A stretch of 64,000 nt of DNA from Inia geoffrensis (lineage: Eukaryota; Chordata; Mammalia; Artiodactyla; Iniidae), in assembly GCA_036417435.1 (NCBI GenBank), contig JAZAQT010000027.1, positions 806,001-870,000 on the forward strand, in the 5' to 3' direction. Position numbers and translations under genes: made by a program. Below the pieces are notes generated by a model. The model did not search any database. It saw nothing but the letters and a program-made list of their open reading frames with translations, and was not told where the DNA came from. Below are positions 48,877 through 62,764 of the stretch, piece by piece; the first letter of the stretch is position 1, and every line of letters starts with the position of its first letter.

Positions 48877-50611
48877 TTGGTTTTCTCTTTGTTCCAGGAA
48901 ACACCATCCACTTCTCCAGAGTGGCTGTTGGCAATTTACATCCCGCCCATCAGCATAACAAGGCTGCCGGTTCTCCATGGCCTGTCCTGCCTCTCTGGAT
49001 TTTACACTTTTTTTCGGAGGGCCCTTTTGATCGGTGGGAAGTGAGAGTTGCTTGTAGTGCGGATTTCCATTGCAGGCTTGCTTGGTTGGCCAAAAAGGGC
49101 GTATGCGTTTTTTCCTGAACATATTCAGGAAAAAACGCATACGCCCTTTTTGGCCAAGTGCATCACTGTCGAACTGCTGCCTCTTTTCCTACGCTTTCAG
49201 AGCAATTCTTATCTACCCCCCGATATCTGTTTTCTGCAATTCTGCGTCGCGTTCAAGTCCTCCTCACAGCCTTCCTTCAATAAATTTTTGGATGATAGGG
49301 GTCATTTGGAACTCTGCTGGATTGTGAGTTATGGTGCCAGAAATCTCCTTTTCTCAACTCGCTTTCTTGTGAGCTGACCGCAGTCCCGAAGAATTGCTTC
49401 AGGCCCTAATCTTGTTCCGGCATGGCACGCTGAGCCTTTGGTGAACTCTTCTTCCTGTAGGGAAATCAGAGTTCAATGTGCCCGTCCAAACACATCGAGT
49501 TAGCCGCTCATTGGTTCTCCTTATTCCTGATCATCTTCTACCGAAATTGCAAAGTGTGCGAAACAAGAGGTCAAAGGCACTGACTCTCCAAGTGGGGAGA
49601 ATGTTAATATCGCCTCTGGAGTGGCGAACTCGCGTCCCAGGGTTCGAAAATGGCGATGAGTTTCAGAAACTTTGCCTGATCACTTCGTGGACAATATTCT
49701 GGGTTTCCATGCATATTTTAGCTGAAGGATAAATCCCTTAAACGTGGAGATTTGGGACCCGTGGAATGGGAACCATGCACCATTACCTCAAAGGGTCTGC
49801 ATTCCCTCACCAATAGCATCAGCCCCAAGTGTCCAGCATTATCTCTCCCACAGCTGTGGATGTAGCGGTGGTAAATCCATCATTCCACACAAGCCCTGAA
49901 GGACTTATTTAAGAATTTCTCTCTATTTCACAGTCCTTGTGCTTTCTTTTTCAAATTTATTTTTATAAGGGGATTTAGCTTATGTACACTGCTGTGTGTA
50001 TGCTGCTGTACACAAATGATTTTCTTATGGAGACCTATAAATGTATGGGTTTTAATTTTCTTCATAGTCAGGTATATTCCTCGGTTTTGAACATGGGGTG
50101 CTGAGTCCATGTGGTTGAGCGAGGAGTAGGTCTTGTCTAATATATATTTGGCATATGGAATGGTATCTGTCCTAATATCAACCTCTGGTTTTATGCAGCC
50201 TCCCCACTCTCCTTTCCCCTTAAGCAAGCATCAGTTTCTTTTGTAAATGTGAGACTCTGTTGTGTTTTGTAATGCAGTTCACGCGTAGCCGTGTTTACGT
50301 TCCCGGTATTCGTGATACCTTATGATGTTTCTTTTTCTGTGTGACTTATTTCACTTAGAATCATCGTAACTAAATCCACTCATTATGCTGCTACTGGTCT
50401 GTTGCCATTGATTTCATTGTTGAGTGATATTCCATTGTAGGGATGTACCACAACTTTTATATCCATTTTTCTCTTTCTGGGCTATTGAAGTTGTACCATA
50501 GTCAAGGTTCCCGTAAAGAGCGCAGCCCCAAACTTTGGTGTGGCCTGTCTTTTACATTTAAATTTTCCGAATCTATGGCACCATAAGTGGAAGTGCCCTA
50601 GGCTCTCTAGC
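48877..50611 (+). repeat. Satellite B unit 14 (1735 bp), copy of unit 12
   Basis: The palindrome is at 49086-49157. It is one base shorter than unit 12 because of GGGTTTCCATGC near 49701. Confidence 0.9.
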
Positions 50612-52347
50612 TTGGTTTTCTCTTTGTTCCAGGAAACACCATCCACTTCTCCAGAGTGGCTTTTGGCAATTTACATCCCGCCCATCAGCATAACAAGGCT
50701 GCCAGTTCTCCATGGCCTGTCCTGCCTCTCTGGATTTTACACTTTTTTTCGGAGGGCCCTTTTGATCGGTGGGAAGTGAGAGTTGCTTGTAGTGCGGATT
50801 TCCATTGCAGGCTTGCTTGGTTGGCCAAAAAGGGCGTATGCGTTTTTTCCTGAACATATTCAGGAAAAAACGCATACGCCCTTTTTAGCCAAGTGCATCA
50901 CTGTCGAACTGCTGCCTCTTTTCCTACGCTTTCAGAGCAATTCTTATCTACCCCACGATATCTGTTTTCTGCAATTCTGCGTCGCGTTCAAGTCCTCCTC
51001 ACAGCCTTCCTTCAATAAATTTTTGGATGATAGGGGTCATGTGGAACTCTGCAGGAGTGTGAGTTATGGTGCCAGAAATCTCCTTTTCTCAACTCGCTTT
51101 CTTGTGAGCTGACCGCAAACCCGAAGAATTGCTTCAGGCCCTAATCTCGTTCCGGCATGGCACGCTGAGCCTTTGGTGAACTCTTCTTCCTGTAGGGAAA
51201 TCAGAGTTCAATGTGCCCGTCCAAACACATCGAGTTAGCCGCTCATTGGTTCTCCTTATTCCTGATCATCTTCTACCGAAATTGCAAAGTGTGCGAAACA
51301 AGAGGTCAAAGGCACTGACTCTCCAAGTGGGGAGAATGTTAATATCGCCTCTGGAGCGGCGAACTCGAGTCCCAGGGTTCGAAAATGGCGATGAGTTTCA
51401 GAAAGATTGCTGATCACTTCGTGGACCATATTCTGGGTTTTCCATGCATATTTTAGCTGAAGGATAAATCCCTTAAACGTGGAGATTTGGGACCCGTGGA
51501 ATGGGAACCATGCACCATTACCTCAAAGGGTCTGCATTCCCTCACCAATAGCATCAGCCCCAAGTGTCCAGCCTTATCTCTCCCACAGCTGTGGATGTAG
51601 CGGTGGTAAATCCAACATTCCACACAAGCCCTGAAGGACTTATTTAAGAATTTCTCTCTATTTCACAGTCCTTGTGTTTTCTTTTTCAAATTTATTTTTA
51701 TAAGGGGATTTAGCTTATGTACACTGCTGTGTGTATGCTGCTGTACACAAATGATTTTCTTATGGAGACCTATAAATGTATGGGTTTTAATTTTCTTCAT
51801 AGTCAGGTATATTCCTCGGTTTTGAACACGGGGTGCTGAGTCCATGTGGTTGAGCGAGGAGGAGGTCTTGTCTAATATATATTTGGCTTATGGAATGGTA
51901 TCTGTCCTAATATCAACCTCTGGTTTTATGCAGCCTCCCCACTCTCCTTTCCCCTTAAGCAAGCATCAGTTTCTTTTGTAAATGTGAGACTCTGTTGTGT
52001 TTTGTAATGCAGTTCACGCGTAGCCGTGTTTACGTTCCCGGTATTCGTGATACCTTATGATGTTTCTTTTTCTGTGTGACTTATTTCACTTAGAATCATC
52101 GTAACTAAATCCACTCATTATGCTGCTACTGGTCTGTTGCCATTGATTTCATTGTTGAGTGATATTCCATTGTATGGATGTACCACAACTTTTATGTCCA
52201 TTTTTCTCTTTCTGGGCTATTTAAGTTGTACCATAGTCAAGGTTCCCGTAAAGAGAGCAGCCCCAAACTTTGGTGTGGCTGTGTCTTTTTCATTTAAATT
52301 TTCCGAATCTATGGCACCATAAGTGGAAGTGCCCTAGGCTCTCTAGC
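50612..52347 (+). repeat. Satellite B unit 15 (1736 bp), block 2 type a, then switched
   Basis: The palindrome at 50821-50892 carries the TTTTTAGCC change. It has the type-a one-base loss (AAGATTGCTGATCAC), but later reverts to GTACACTGCTG, so the dimer order breaks here. Confidence 0.9.
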
Positions 52348-54084
52348 TTGGTTTTCTCTTTGTTCCAGGAAACACCATCCACTTCTCCAGAGTGGCTGTT
52401 GGCAATTTCCACCCCGCCCATCAGCATAACAAGGCTGCCGGTTCTCCATGGCCTGTCCTGCCTCTCTGGATTTTACACTTTTTTTCGGAGGGCCCTTTTG
52501 ATTGGTGGGAAGTGAGAGTTGCTTGTAGTGCGGATTTCCATTGCAGGCTTGCTTGGTTGGCCAAAAAGTGCGTATGCGTTTTTTCCTGAACATATTCAGG
52601 AAAAAACGCATACGCCCTTTTTGGCCAAGTGCATCACTGTCGAACTGCTGCCTCTTTTCCTACGCTTTCAGAGCAATTCTTATCTACCCCCCGATATCTG
52701 TTTTCTGCAATTCTGCGTCGCGTTCGAGTCCTCCTCACAGCCTTCCTTCAATAAATTTTTGGATGATAGGGGTCATCTGGAACTCTGCAGGATTGTGACT
52801 TATGGTGCCAGAAATCTCCTTTTCTCAACTCGCTTTCTTGTGAGCTGACCGCAAACCCGAAGAATTGCTTCAGGCCCTAATCTCGTTCCGGCATGGCACG
52901 CTGAGCCTTTGGTGAACTCTTCTTCCTGTAGGGAAATCAGAGTTCAATGTGCCCGTCCAAACACATCGAGTTAGCCGCTCATTGGTTCTCCTTATTCCTG
53001 ATCATCTTCTACCGAAATTGCAAAGTGTGCGAAACAAGAGGTCAAAGGCACTGACTCTCCAAGTGGGGAGAATGTTAATATCGCCTCTGGAGCGGCGAAC
53101 TCGAGTCCCAGGGTTCGAAAATGGCGATGAGTTTCAGAAACTTTGCCTGATCACTTCGTGGACCATATTCTGGGTTTTCCATGCATATTTTAGCTGAAGG
53201 ATAAATCCCTTAAACGTGGAGATTTGGGACCCGTGGAATGGGAACCATGCACCATTACCTCAAAGGGTCTGAATTCCCTCACCAATAGCATCAGCCCCAA
53301 GTGTCCAGCCTTATCTCTCCCACAGCTGTGGATGTAACGGTGGTAAATCCGACATTCCACACAAGCCCTGAAGGACTTATTTAAGAATTTCTCTCTATTT
53401 CACAGTCCTTGTGTTTTCTTTTTCAAATTTATTTTTATAAGGGGATTTAGCTTATGTACACTGCTGTGTGTATGCTGCTGTACACAAATGATTTTCTTAT
53501 GGAGACCTATAAATGTATGGGTTTTAATTTTCTTCATAGTCAGGTATATTCCTCGGTTTTGAACACGGGGTGCTGAGTCCATGTGGTTGAGCGAGGAGGA
53601 GGTCTTGTCTAATATATATTTGGCTTATGGAATGGTATCTGTCCTAATATCAACCTCTGGTTTTATGCAGCCTCCCCACTCTCCTTTCCCCTTAAGCAAG
53701 CATCAGTTTCTTTTGTAAATGTGAGACTCTGTTGTGTTTTGTAATGCAGTTCACGCGTAGCCGTGTTTACGTTCCCGGTATTCGTGATACCTTATGATGT
53801 TTCTTTTTCTGTGTGACTTATTTCACTTAGAATCATCGTAACTAAATCCACTCATTATGCTGCTACTGGTCTGTTGCCATTGATTTCATTGTTGAGTGAT
53901 ATTCCATTGTAGGGATGTACCACAACTTTTATATCCATTTTTCTCTTTCTGGGCTATTGAAGTTGTACCATAGTCAAGGTTCCCGTAAAGAGCGCAGCCC
54001 CAAACTTTGGTGTGGCTGTGTCTTTTTCATTTAAATTTTCCGAATCTATGGCACCATAAGTGGAAGTGCCCTAGGCTCTCTAGC
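52348..54084 (+). repeat. Satellite B unit 16 (1737 bp)
   Basis: The palindrome at 52557-52628 has a G-to-T change at 52569. It introduces GTTCGAGTCC, TCATCTGGAAC, GTCTGAATTCC and AATCCGACATTCC, shared by units 17 and 18. TTTCCACCCCGCCC is shared with units 20 and 22. Confidence 0.9.
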
Positions 54085-55821
54085 TTGGTTTTCTCTTTGT
54101 TCCAGGAAACACCATCCACTTCTCCAGAGTGGCTTTTGGCAATTTACATCCCGCCCATCAGCATAACTAGGCTGCCGGTTCTCCATGGCCTGTCCTGCCT
54201 CTCTGGATTTTACACTTTTTTTCAGAGGGCCCTTTTGATCGGTGGGAAGTGAGAGTTGCTTGTAGTGCGGATTACCATTGCAGGCTTGCTTGGTTGGCCA
54301 AAAAGGGCGTATGCGTTTTTTCCTGAACATATTCAGGAAAAAACGCATACGCCCTTTTTGGCCAAGTGCATCACTGTCGAACTGCTGCCTCTTTTCCTAC
54401 GCTTTCAGAGCAATTCTTATCTACCCCCCGATATCTGTTTTCTGCAATTCTGCGTCGCGTTCGAGTCCTCCTCACAGCCTTCCTTCAATAAATTTTTGGA
54501 TGATAGGGGTCATCTGGAACTCTGCAGGATTGTGACTTATGGTGCCAGAAATCTCCTTTTCTCAACTCGCTTTCTTGTGAGCTGACCGCAAACCCGAAGA
54601 ATTGCTTCAGGCCCTAATCTCGTTCCGGCATGGCACGCTGAGCCTTTGGTGAACTCTTCTTCCTGTAGGGAAATCAGAGTTCAATGTGCCCGTCCAAACA
54701 CATCGAGTTAGCCGCTCATTGGTTCTCCTTATTCCTGATCATCTTCTACCGAAATTGCAAAGTGTGCGAAACAAGAGGTCAAAGGCACTGACTCTCCAAG
54801 TGGGGAGAATGTTAATATCGCCTCTGGAGCGGCGAACTCGAGTCCCAGGGTTCGAAAATGGCGATGAGTTTCAGAAATTTTGCCTGATCACTTCGTGGAC
54901 CATATTCTGGGTTTTCCATGCATATTTTAGCTGAAGGATAAATCCCTTAAACGTGGAGATTTGGGACCCGTGGAATGGGAACCATGCACCATTACCTCAA
55001 AGGGTCTGAATTCCCTCACCAATAGCATCAGCCCCAAGTGTCCAGCCTTATCTCTCCCACAGCTGTGGATGTAACGGTGGTAAATCCGACATTCCACACA
55101 AGCCCTGAAGGACTTATTTAAGAATTTCTCTCTATTTCACAGTCCTTGTGTTTTCTTTTTCAAATTTATTTTTATAAGGGGATTTAGCTTATGTACACTG
55201 CTGTGTGTATGCTGCTGTACACAAATGATTTTCTTATGGAGACCTATAAATGTATGGGTTTTAATTTTCTTCATAGTCAGGTATATTCCTCGGTTTTGAA
55301 CACGGGGTGCTGAGTCCATGTGGTTGAGCGAGGAGGAGGTCTTGTCTAATATATATTTGGCTTATGGAATGGTATCTGTCCTAATATCAACCTCTGGTTT
55401 TATGCAGCCTCCCCACTCTCCTTTCCCCTTAAGCAAGCATCAGTTTCTTTTGTAAATGTGAGACTCTGTTGTGTTTTGTAATGCAGTTCACGCGTAGCCG
55501 TGTTTACGTTCCCGGTATTCGTGATACCTTATGATGTTTCTTTTTCTGTGTGACTTATTTCACTTAGAATCATCGTAACTAAATCCACTCATTATGCTGC
55601 TACTGGTCTGTTGCCATTGATTTCATTGTTGAGTGATATTCCATTGTAGGGATGTACCACAACTTTTATATCCATTTTTCTCTTTCTGGGCTATTGAAGT
55701 TGTACCATAGTCAAGGTTCCCGTAAAGAGCGCAGCCCCAAACTTTGGTGTGGCTGTGTCTTTTTCATTTAAATTTTCCGAATCTATGGCACCATAAGTGG
55801 AAGTGCCCTAGGCTCTCTAGC
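54085..55821 (+). repeat. Satellite B unit 17 (1737 bp)
   Basis: The palindrome is at 54294-54365. It is very close to unit 18; private marks are CATAACTAGGCTGCC and TTTTTTTCAGAGGGCCC. Confidence 0.9.
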
Positions 55822-57558
55822 TTGGTTTTCTCTTTGTTCCAGGAAACACCATCCACTTCTCCAGAGTGGCTTTTGGCAATTTACATCCCGCCCATCAGCA
55901 TAACAAGGCTGCCGGTTCTCCATGGCCTGTCCTGCCTCTCTGGATTTTACACTTTTTTTCGGAGGGCCCTTTTGATCGGTGGGAAGTGAGAGTTGCTTGT
56001 AGTGCGGATTACCATTGCAGGCTTGCTTGGTTGGCCAAAAAGGGCGTATGCGTTTTTTCCTGAACATATTCAGGAAAAAACGCATACGCCCTTTTTGGCC
56101 AAGTGCATCACTGTCGAACTGCTGCCTCTTTTCCTACGCTTTCAGAGCAATTCTTATCTACCCCCCGATATCTGTTTTCTGCAATTCTGCGTCGCGTTCG
56201 AGTCCTCCTCACAGCCTTCCTTCAATAAATTTTTGGATGATAGGGGTCATCTGGAACTCTGCAGGATTGTGACTTATGGTGCCAGAAATCTCCTTTTCTC
56301 AACTCGCTTTCTTGTGAGCTGACCGCAAACCCGAAGAATTGCTTCAGGCCCTAATCTCGTTCCGGCATGGCACGCTGAGCCTTTGGTGAACTCTTCTTCC
56401 TGTAGGGAAATCAGAGTTCAATGTGCCCGTCCAAACACATCGAGTTAGCCGCTCATTGGTTCTCCTTATTCCTGATCATCTTCTACCGAAATTGCAAAGT
56501 GTGCGAAACAAGAGGTCAAAGGCACTGACTCTCCAAGTGGGGAGAATGTTAATATCGCCTCTGGAGCGGCGAACTCGAGTCCCAGGGTTCGAAAATGGCG
56601 ATGAGTTTCAGAAACTTTGCCTGATCACTTCGTGGACCATATTCTGGGTTTTCCATGCATATTTTAGCTGAAGGATAAATCCCTTAAACGTGGAGATTTG
56701 GGACCCGTGGAATGGGAACCATGCACCATTACCTCAAAGGGTCTGAATTCCCTCACCAATAGCATCAGCCCCAAGTGTCCAGCCTTATCTCTCCCACAGC
56801 TGTGGATGTAACGGTGGTAAATCCGACATTCCACACAAGCCCTGAAGGACTTATTTAAGAATTTCTCTCTATTTCACAGTCCTTGTGTTTTCTTTTTCAA
56901 ATTTATTTTTATAAGGGGATTTAGCTTATGTACACTGCTGTGTGTATGCTGCTGTACACAAATGATTTTCTTATGGAGACCTATAAATGTATGGGTTTTA
57001 ATTTTCTTCATAGTCAGGTATATTCCTCGGGTTTGAACACGGGGTGCTGAGTCCATGTGGTTGAGCGAGGAGGAGGTCTTGTCTAATATATATTTGGCTT
57101 ATGGAATGGTATCTGTCCTAATATCAACCTCTGGTTTTATGCAGCCTCCCCACTCTCCTTTCCCCTTAAGCAAGCATCAGTTTCTTTTGTAAATGTGAGA
57201 CTCTGTTGTGTTTTGTAATGCAGTTCACGCGTAGCCGTGTTTACGTTCCCGGTATTCGTGATACCTTATGATGTTTCTTTTTCTGTGTGACTTATTTCAC
57301 TTAGAATCATCGTAACTAAATCCACTCATTATGCTGCTACTGGTCTGTTGCCATTGATTTCATTGTTGAGTGATATTCCATTGTAGGGATGTACCACAAC
57401 TTTTATATCCATTTTTCTCTTTCTGGGCTATTGAAGTTGTACCATAGTCAAGGTTCCCGTCAAGAGCGCAGCCCCAAACTTTGGTGTGGCTGTGTCTTTT
57501 TCATTTAAATTTTCCGAATCTATGGCACCATAAGTGGAAGTGCCCTAGGCTCTCTAGC
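55822..57558 (+). repeat. Satellite B unit 18 (1737 bp)
   Basis: The palindrome is at 56031-56102. Units 16 to 18 form a monomeric (not dimeric) run. CCTCGGGTTTGAAC near 57027 is shared only with the visible end of unit 22. Confidence 0.9.
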
Positions 57559-59295
57559 TTGGTTTTCTCTTTGTTCCAGGAAACACCATCCACTTCTCCA
57601 GAGTGGCTTTTGGCAATTTACATCCCGCCCATCAGCATAACAAGGCTGCTGGTTCTCCATGGCCTGTCCTGCCTCTCTGGATTTTACACTTTTTTTCGGA
57701 GGGCCCTTTTGATCGGTGGGAAGTGAGAGTTGCTTGTAGTGCGGATTACCATTGCAGGCTTGCTTGGTTGGCCAAAAAGGGCGTATGCGTTTTTGCCTGA
57801 ACATATTCAGGAAAAAACGCATACGCCCTTTTTGGCCAAGTGCATCACTGTCGAACTGCTGCCTCTTTTCCTACGCTTTCAGAGCAATTCTTATATACCC
57901 CACGATATCTGTTTTCTGCAATTCTGCGTCGCGTTCAAGTCCTCCTCACAGCCTTTCTTCAATAAATTTTTGGATGATAGGGGTTATTTGGAACTCTGCA
58001 GGATTGTGAGTTATGATGCCAGAAATCTCCTTTTCTCAACTCGCTTTCTTGTGAGCTGACCGCAAACCCGAAGAATTGCTTCAGGCCCTAATCTCGTTCC
58101 GGCATGGCACGCTGAGCCTTTGGTGAACTCTTCTTCCTGTAGGGAAATCAGAGTTCAATGTGCCCGTCCAAACACATCGAGTTAGCCGCTCATTGGTTCT
58201 CCTTATTCCTGATCATCTTCTACCGAAATTGCAAAGTGTGCGAAACAAGAGGTCAAAGGCACTGACTCTCCAAGTGGGGAGAATGTTAATATCGCCTCTG
58301 GAGCGGCGAACTCGAGTCCCAGGGTTCGAAAATGGCGATGAGTTTCAGAAACTTTGCCTGATCACTTATTGGACCATATTCTGGGTTTTCCATGCATATT
58401 TTAGCTGAAGGATAAATCCCTTAAACGTGGAGATTTGGGACCCGTGGAATGGGAACCATGCACCATTACCTCAAAGGGTCTGCATTCCCTCACCAATAGC
58501 ATCAGCCCCAAGTGTCCAGCCTTATCTCTCCCACAGCTGTGGATGTAGCGGTGGTAAATCCAAGATTCCACACAAACCCTGAAGGACTTATTTAAGAATT
58601 TCTCTCTATTTCACAGTCCTTGTGTTTTCTTTTTCAAATTTATTTTTATAAGGGGATTTAGCTTATGTACACTGCTGTGTGTATGCTGCTGTACACAAAT
58701 GATTTTCTTATGGAGACCTATAAATGTATGGGTTTTAATTTTCTTCATAGTCAGGTATATTCCTCGGTTTTGAACACGGGGTGCTGAGTCCATGTGGTTG
58801 AGCGAGGAGGAGGTCTTGTCTAATAGATATTTGGCTTATGGAATGGTATCTGTCCTAATATCAACCTCTGGTTTTATGCAGCCTCCCCACTCTCCTTTCC
58901 CCTTAAGCAAGCATCAGTTTCTTTTGTAAATGTGAGACTCTGTTGTGTTTTGTAATGCAGTTCACGCGTAGCCGTGTTTACGTTCCCGGTATTCGTGATA
59001 CCTTATGATGTTTCTTTTTCTGTGTGACTTATTTCACTTAGAATCATCGTAACTAAATCCACTCATTATGCTGCTACTGGTCTGTTGCCATTGATTTCAT
59101 TGTTGAGTGATATTCCATTGTAGGGATGTACCACAACTTTTATGTCCATTTTTCTCTTTCTGGGCTATTGAAGTTGTACCATAGTCAAGGTTCCCGTAAA
59201 GAGAGCAGCCCCAAACTTTGGTGTGGCTGTGTCTTTTTCATTTAAATTTTCCGAATCTATGGCACCATAAGTGGAAGTGCCCTAGGCTCTCTAGC
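57559..59295 (+). repeat. Satellite B unit 19 (1737 bp), dimer block 3, type a
   Basis: The palindrome at 57768-57839 has a T-to-G change at 57795. GGGGTTATTTGG, GTTATGATGCC and CTAATAGATATTTGG recur in unit 21. Confidence 0.9.
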
Positions 59296-61031
59296 TTGGT
59301 TTTCTCTTTGTTCCAGGAAACACCATCCACTTCTCCAGAGTGGCTGTTGGCAATTTCCACCCCGCCCATCAGCATAACAAGGCTGCCGGTTCTCCATGGC
59401 CTGTCCTGCCTCTCTGGATTTTACACTTTTTTCGGAGGGCCCTTTTGATCGGTGGGAAGTGAGAGTTGCTTGTAGTGCGGATTTCCATTGCAGGCTTGCT
59501 TGGTTGGCCAAAAAGGGCGTATGCGTTTTTCCCTGAACATATTCAGGAAAAAACGCATACGCCCTTTTTGGCCAAGTGCATCACTGTCGAACTGCTGCCT
59601 CTTTTCCTACGCTTTCAGAGCAATTCTTATCTACCCCCCGATATCTGTTTTCTGCAATTCTGCGTCGCGTTCAAGTCCTCCTCACAGCCTTCCTTCAATA
59701 AATTTTTGGATGATAGGGGTCATTTGGAACTCTGCAGGATTGTGAGTTATGGTGCCAGAAATCTCCTTTTCTCAACTCGCTTTCTTGTGAGCTGACCGCA
59801 AACCCGAAGAATTGCTTCAGGCTCTAATCTCGTTCCGGCATGGCACGCTGAGCCTTTGGTGAACTCTTCTTCCTGTAGGGAAATCAGAGTTCAATGTGCC
59901 CGTCCAAACACATCGAGTTAGCCGCTCATTGGTTCTCCTTATTCCTGATCATCTTCTACCGAAATTGCAAAGTGTGCGAAACAAGAGGTCAAAGGCACTG
60001 ACTCTCCAAGTGGGGAGAATGTTAATATCGCCTCTGGAGCGGCGAACTCGAGTCCCAGGGTTCGAAAATGGCGATGAGTTTCAGAAACTTTGCCTGATCA
60101 CTTCGTGGACCATATTCTGGGTTTTCCATGCATATTTTAGCTGAACGATAAATCCCTTAAACGTGGAGATTTGGGACCCGTGGAATGGGAACCATGCACC
60201 ATTACCTCAAAGGGTCTGCATTCCCTCACCAATAGCATCAGCCCCAAGTGTCCAGCCTTATCTCTCCCACAGCTGTGGATGTAGCGGTGGTAAATCCAAC
60301 ATTCCACACAAGCCCTGAAGGACTTATTTAAGAATTTCTCTCTATTTCACAGTCCTTGTGTTTTCTTTTTCAAATTTATTTTTATAAGGGGATTTAGCTT
60401 ATGTACACTGCTGTGTGTATGCTGCTGTACACAAATGATTTTCTTATGGAGACCTATAAATGTATGGGTTTTAATTTTCTTCATAGTCAGGTATATTCCT
60501 CGGTTTTGAACACGGGGTGCTGAGTCCATGTGGTTGAGCGAGGAGGAGGTCTTGTCTAATATATATTTGGCTTATGGAATGGTATCTGTCCTAATATCAA
60601 CCTCTGGTTTTATGCAGCCTCCCCACTCTCCTTTCCCCTTAAGCAAGCATCAGTTTCTTTTGTAAATGTGAGACTCTGTTGTGTTTTGTAATGAAGTTCA
60701 CGCGTAGCCATGTTTACGTTCCCGGTATTCGTGATACCTTATGATGTTTCTTTTTCTGTGTGACTTATTTCACTTAGAATCATCGTAACTAAATCCACTC
60801 GTTATGCTGCTACTGGTCTGTTGCCATTGATTTCATTGTTGAGTGATATTCCATTGTAGAGATGTACCACAACTTTTATATCCATTTTTCTCTTTCTGGG
60901 CTATTGAAGTTGTACCATAGTCAAGGTTCCCGTCAAGAGCGCAGCCCCAAACTTTGGTGTGGCTGTGTCTTTTTCATTTAAATTTTCCGAATCTATGGCA
61001 CCATAAGTGGAAGTGCCCTAGGCTCTCTAGC
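59296..61031 (+). repeat. Satellite B unit 20 (1736 bp), dimer block 3, type b
   Basis: The palindrome at 59504-59575 has a T-to-C change at 59531. One T is missing in ACACTTTTTTCGG. Both changes recur in unit 22. Confidence 0.9.
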
Positions 61032-62764
61032 TTGGTTTTCTCTTTGTTCCAGGAAACACCATCCACTTCTCCAGAGTGGCTTTTGGCAATTTACATCCCG
61101 CCCATCAGCATAACAAGGCTGCCGGTTCTCCATGGCCTGTCCTGCCTCTCTGGATTTTACACTTTTTTTCGGAGGGCCCTTTTGATCGGTGGGAAGTGAG
61201 AGTTGCTTGTACTGCGGATTTCCATTGCAGGCTTGCTTGGTTGGCCAAAAAGGGCGTATGCGTTTTTTCCTGAACATATTCAGGAAAAAACGCATACGCC
61301 CTTTTTGGCCAAGTGCATCACTGTCGAACTGCTGCCTCTTTTCCTACGCTTTCAGAGCAATTCTTATCTACCCCACGATATCTGTTTTCTGTAATTCTGC
61401 GTCGCGTTCAAGTCCTCCTCACAGCCTTCCTTCAATAAATTTTTGGATGATAGGGGTTATTTGGAACTCTGCAGGATTGTGAGTTATGATGCCAGAAATC
61501 TCCTTTTCTCAACTCGCTTTCTTGTGAGCTGACCGCAAACCCGAAGAATTGCTTCAGGCCCTAATCTCGTTCCGGCATGGCACGCTGAGCCTTTGGTGAA
61601 CTCTTCTTCCTGTAGGGAAATCAGAGTTCAATGTGCCCGTCCAAACACATCGAGTTAGCCGCTCATTGGTTCTCCTTATTCCTGATCATCTTCTACCGAA
61701 ATTGCAAAGTGTGCGAAACAAGAGGTCAAAGGCACTGACTCTCCAAGTGGGGAGAATGTTAATATCGCCTCTGGAGCGGCGAACTCAAGTCCCAGGGTTC
61801 GAAAATGGCGATGAGTTTCAGAAACTTTGCCTGATCACTTCGTGGACCATATTCTGGGTTTTCCATGCATATTTTAGCTGAAGGATAAATCCCTTAAACG
61901 TGGAGATTTGGGACCCGTGGAATGGGAACCATGCACCATTACCTCAAAGGGTCTGCATTCCCTCACCAATAGCATCAGCCCCAAGTGTCCAGCCTTATCT
62001 CTCCCACAGCTGTGGATGTAGCGGTGGTAAATCCAAGATTCCACACAAGCCCTGTAGGACTTATTTAAGAATTTCTATTTCACAGTCCTTGTGTTTTCTT
62101 TTTCAAATTTATTTTTATAAGGGGATTTAGCTTATGTACACTGCTGTGTGTATGCTGCTGTACACAAATGATTTTCTTATGGAGACCTATAAATGTATGG
62201 GTTTTAATTTTCTTCATAGTCAGGTATATTCCTCGGTTTTGAACACGGGGTGCTGAGTCCATGTGGTTGAGCGAGGAGGAGGTCTTGTCTAATAGATATT
62301 TGGCTTATGGAATGGTATCTGTCCTAATATCAACCTCTGGTTTTATGCAGCCTCCCCACTCTCCTTTCCCCTTAAGCAAGCATCAGTTTCTTTTGTAAAT
62401 GTGAGACTCTGTTGTGTTTTGTAATGCAGTTCACGCGTAGCCGTGTTTACGTTCGCGGTATTCGTGATACCTTATGATGTTTCTTTTTCTGTGTGACTTA
62501 TTTCACTTAGAATCATCGTAACTAAATCCACTCATTATGCTGCTACTGGTCTGTTGCCATTGATTTCATTGTTGAGTGATATTCCATTGTAGGGATGTAC
62601 CACAACTTTTATGTCCATTTTTCTCTTTCTGGGCTATTGAAGTTGTACCATAGTCAAGGTTCCCGTAAAGAGAGCAGCCCCAAACTTTGGTGTGGCTGTG
62701 TCTTTTTCATTTAAATTTTCCGAATCTATGGCACCATAAGTGGAAGTGCCCTAGGCTCTCTAGC
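61032..62764 (+). repeat. Satellite B unit 21 (1733 bp), copy of unit 19
   Basis: The palindrome is at 61241-61312. A 4-bp loss in AGAATTTCTATTTCACAG (near 62070) removes one CTCT and makes this the shortest complete unit. Confidence 0.9.
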
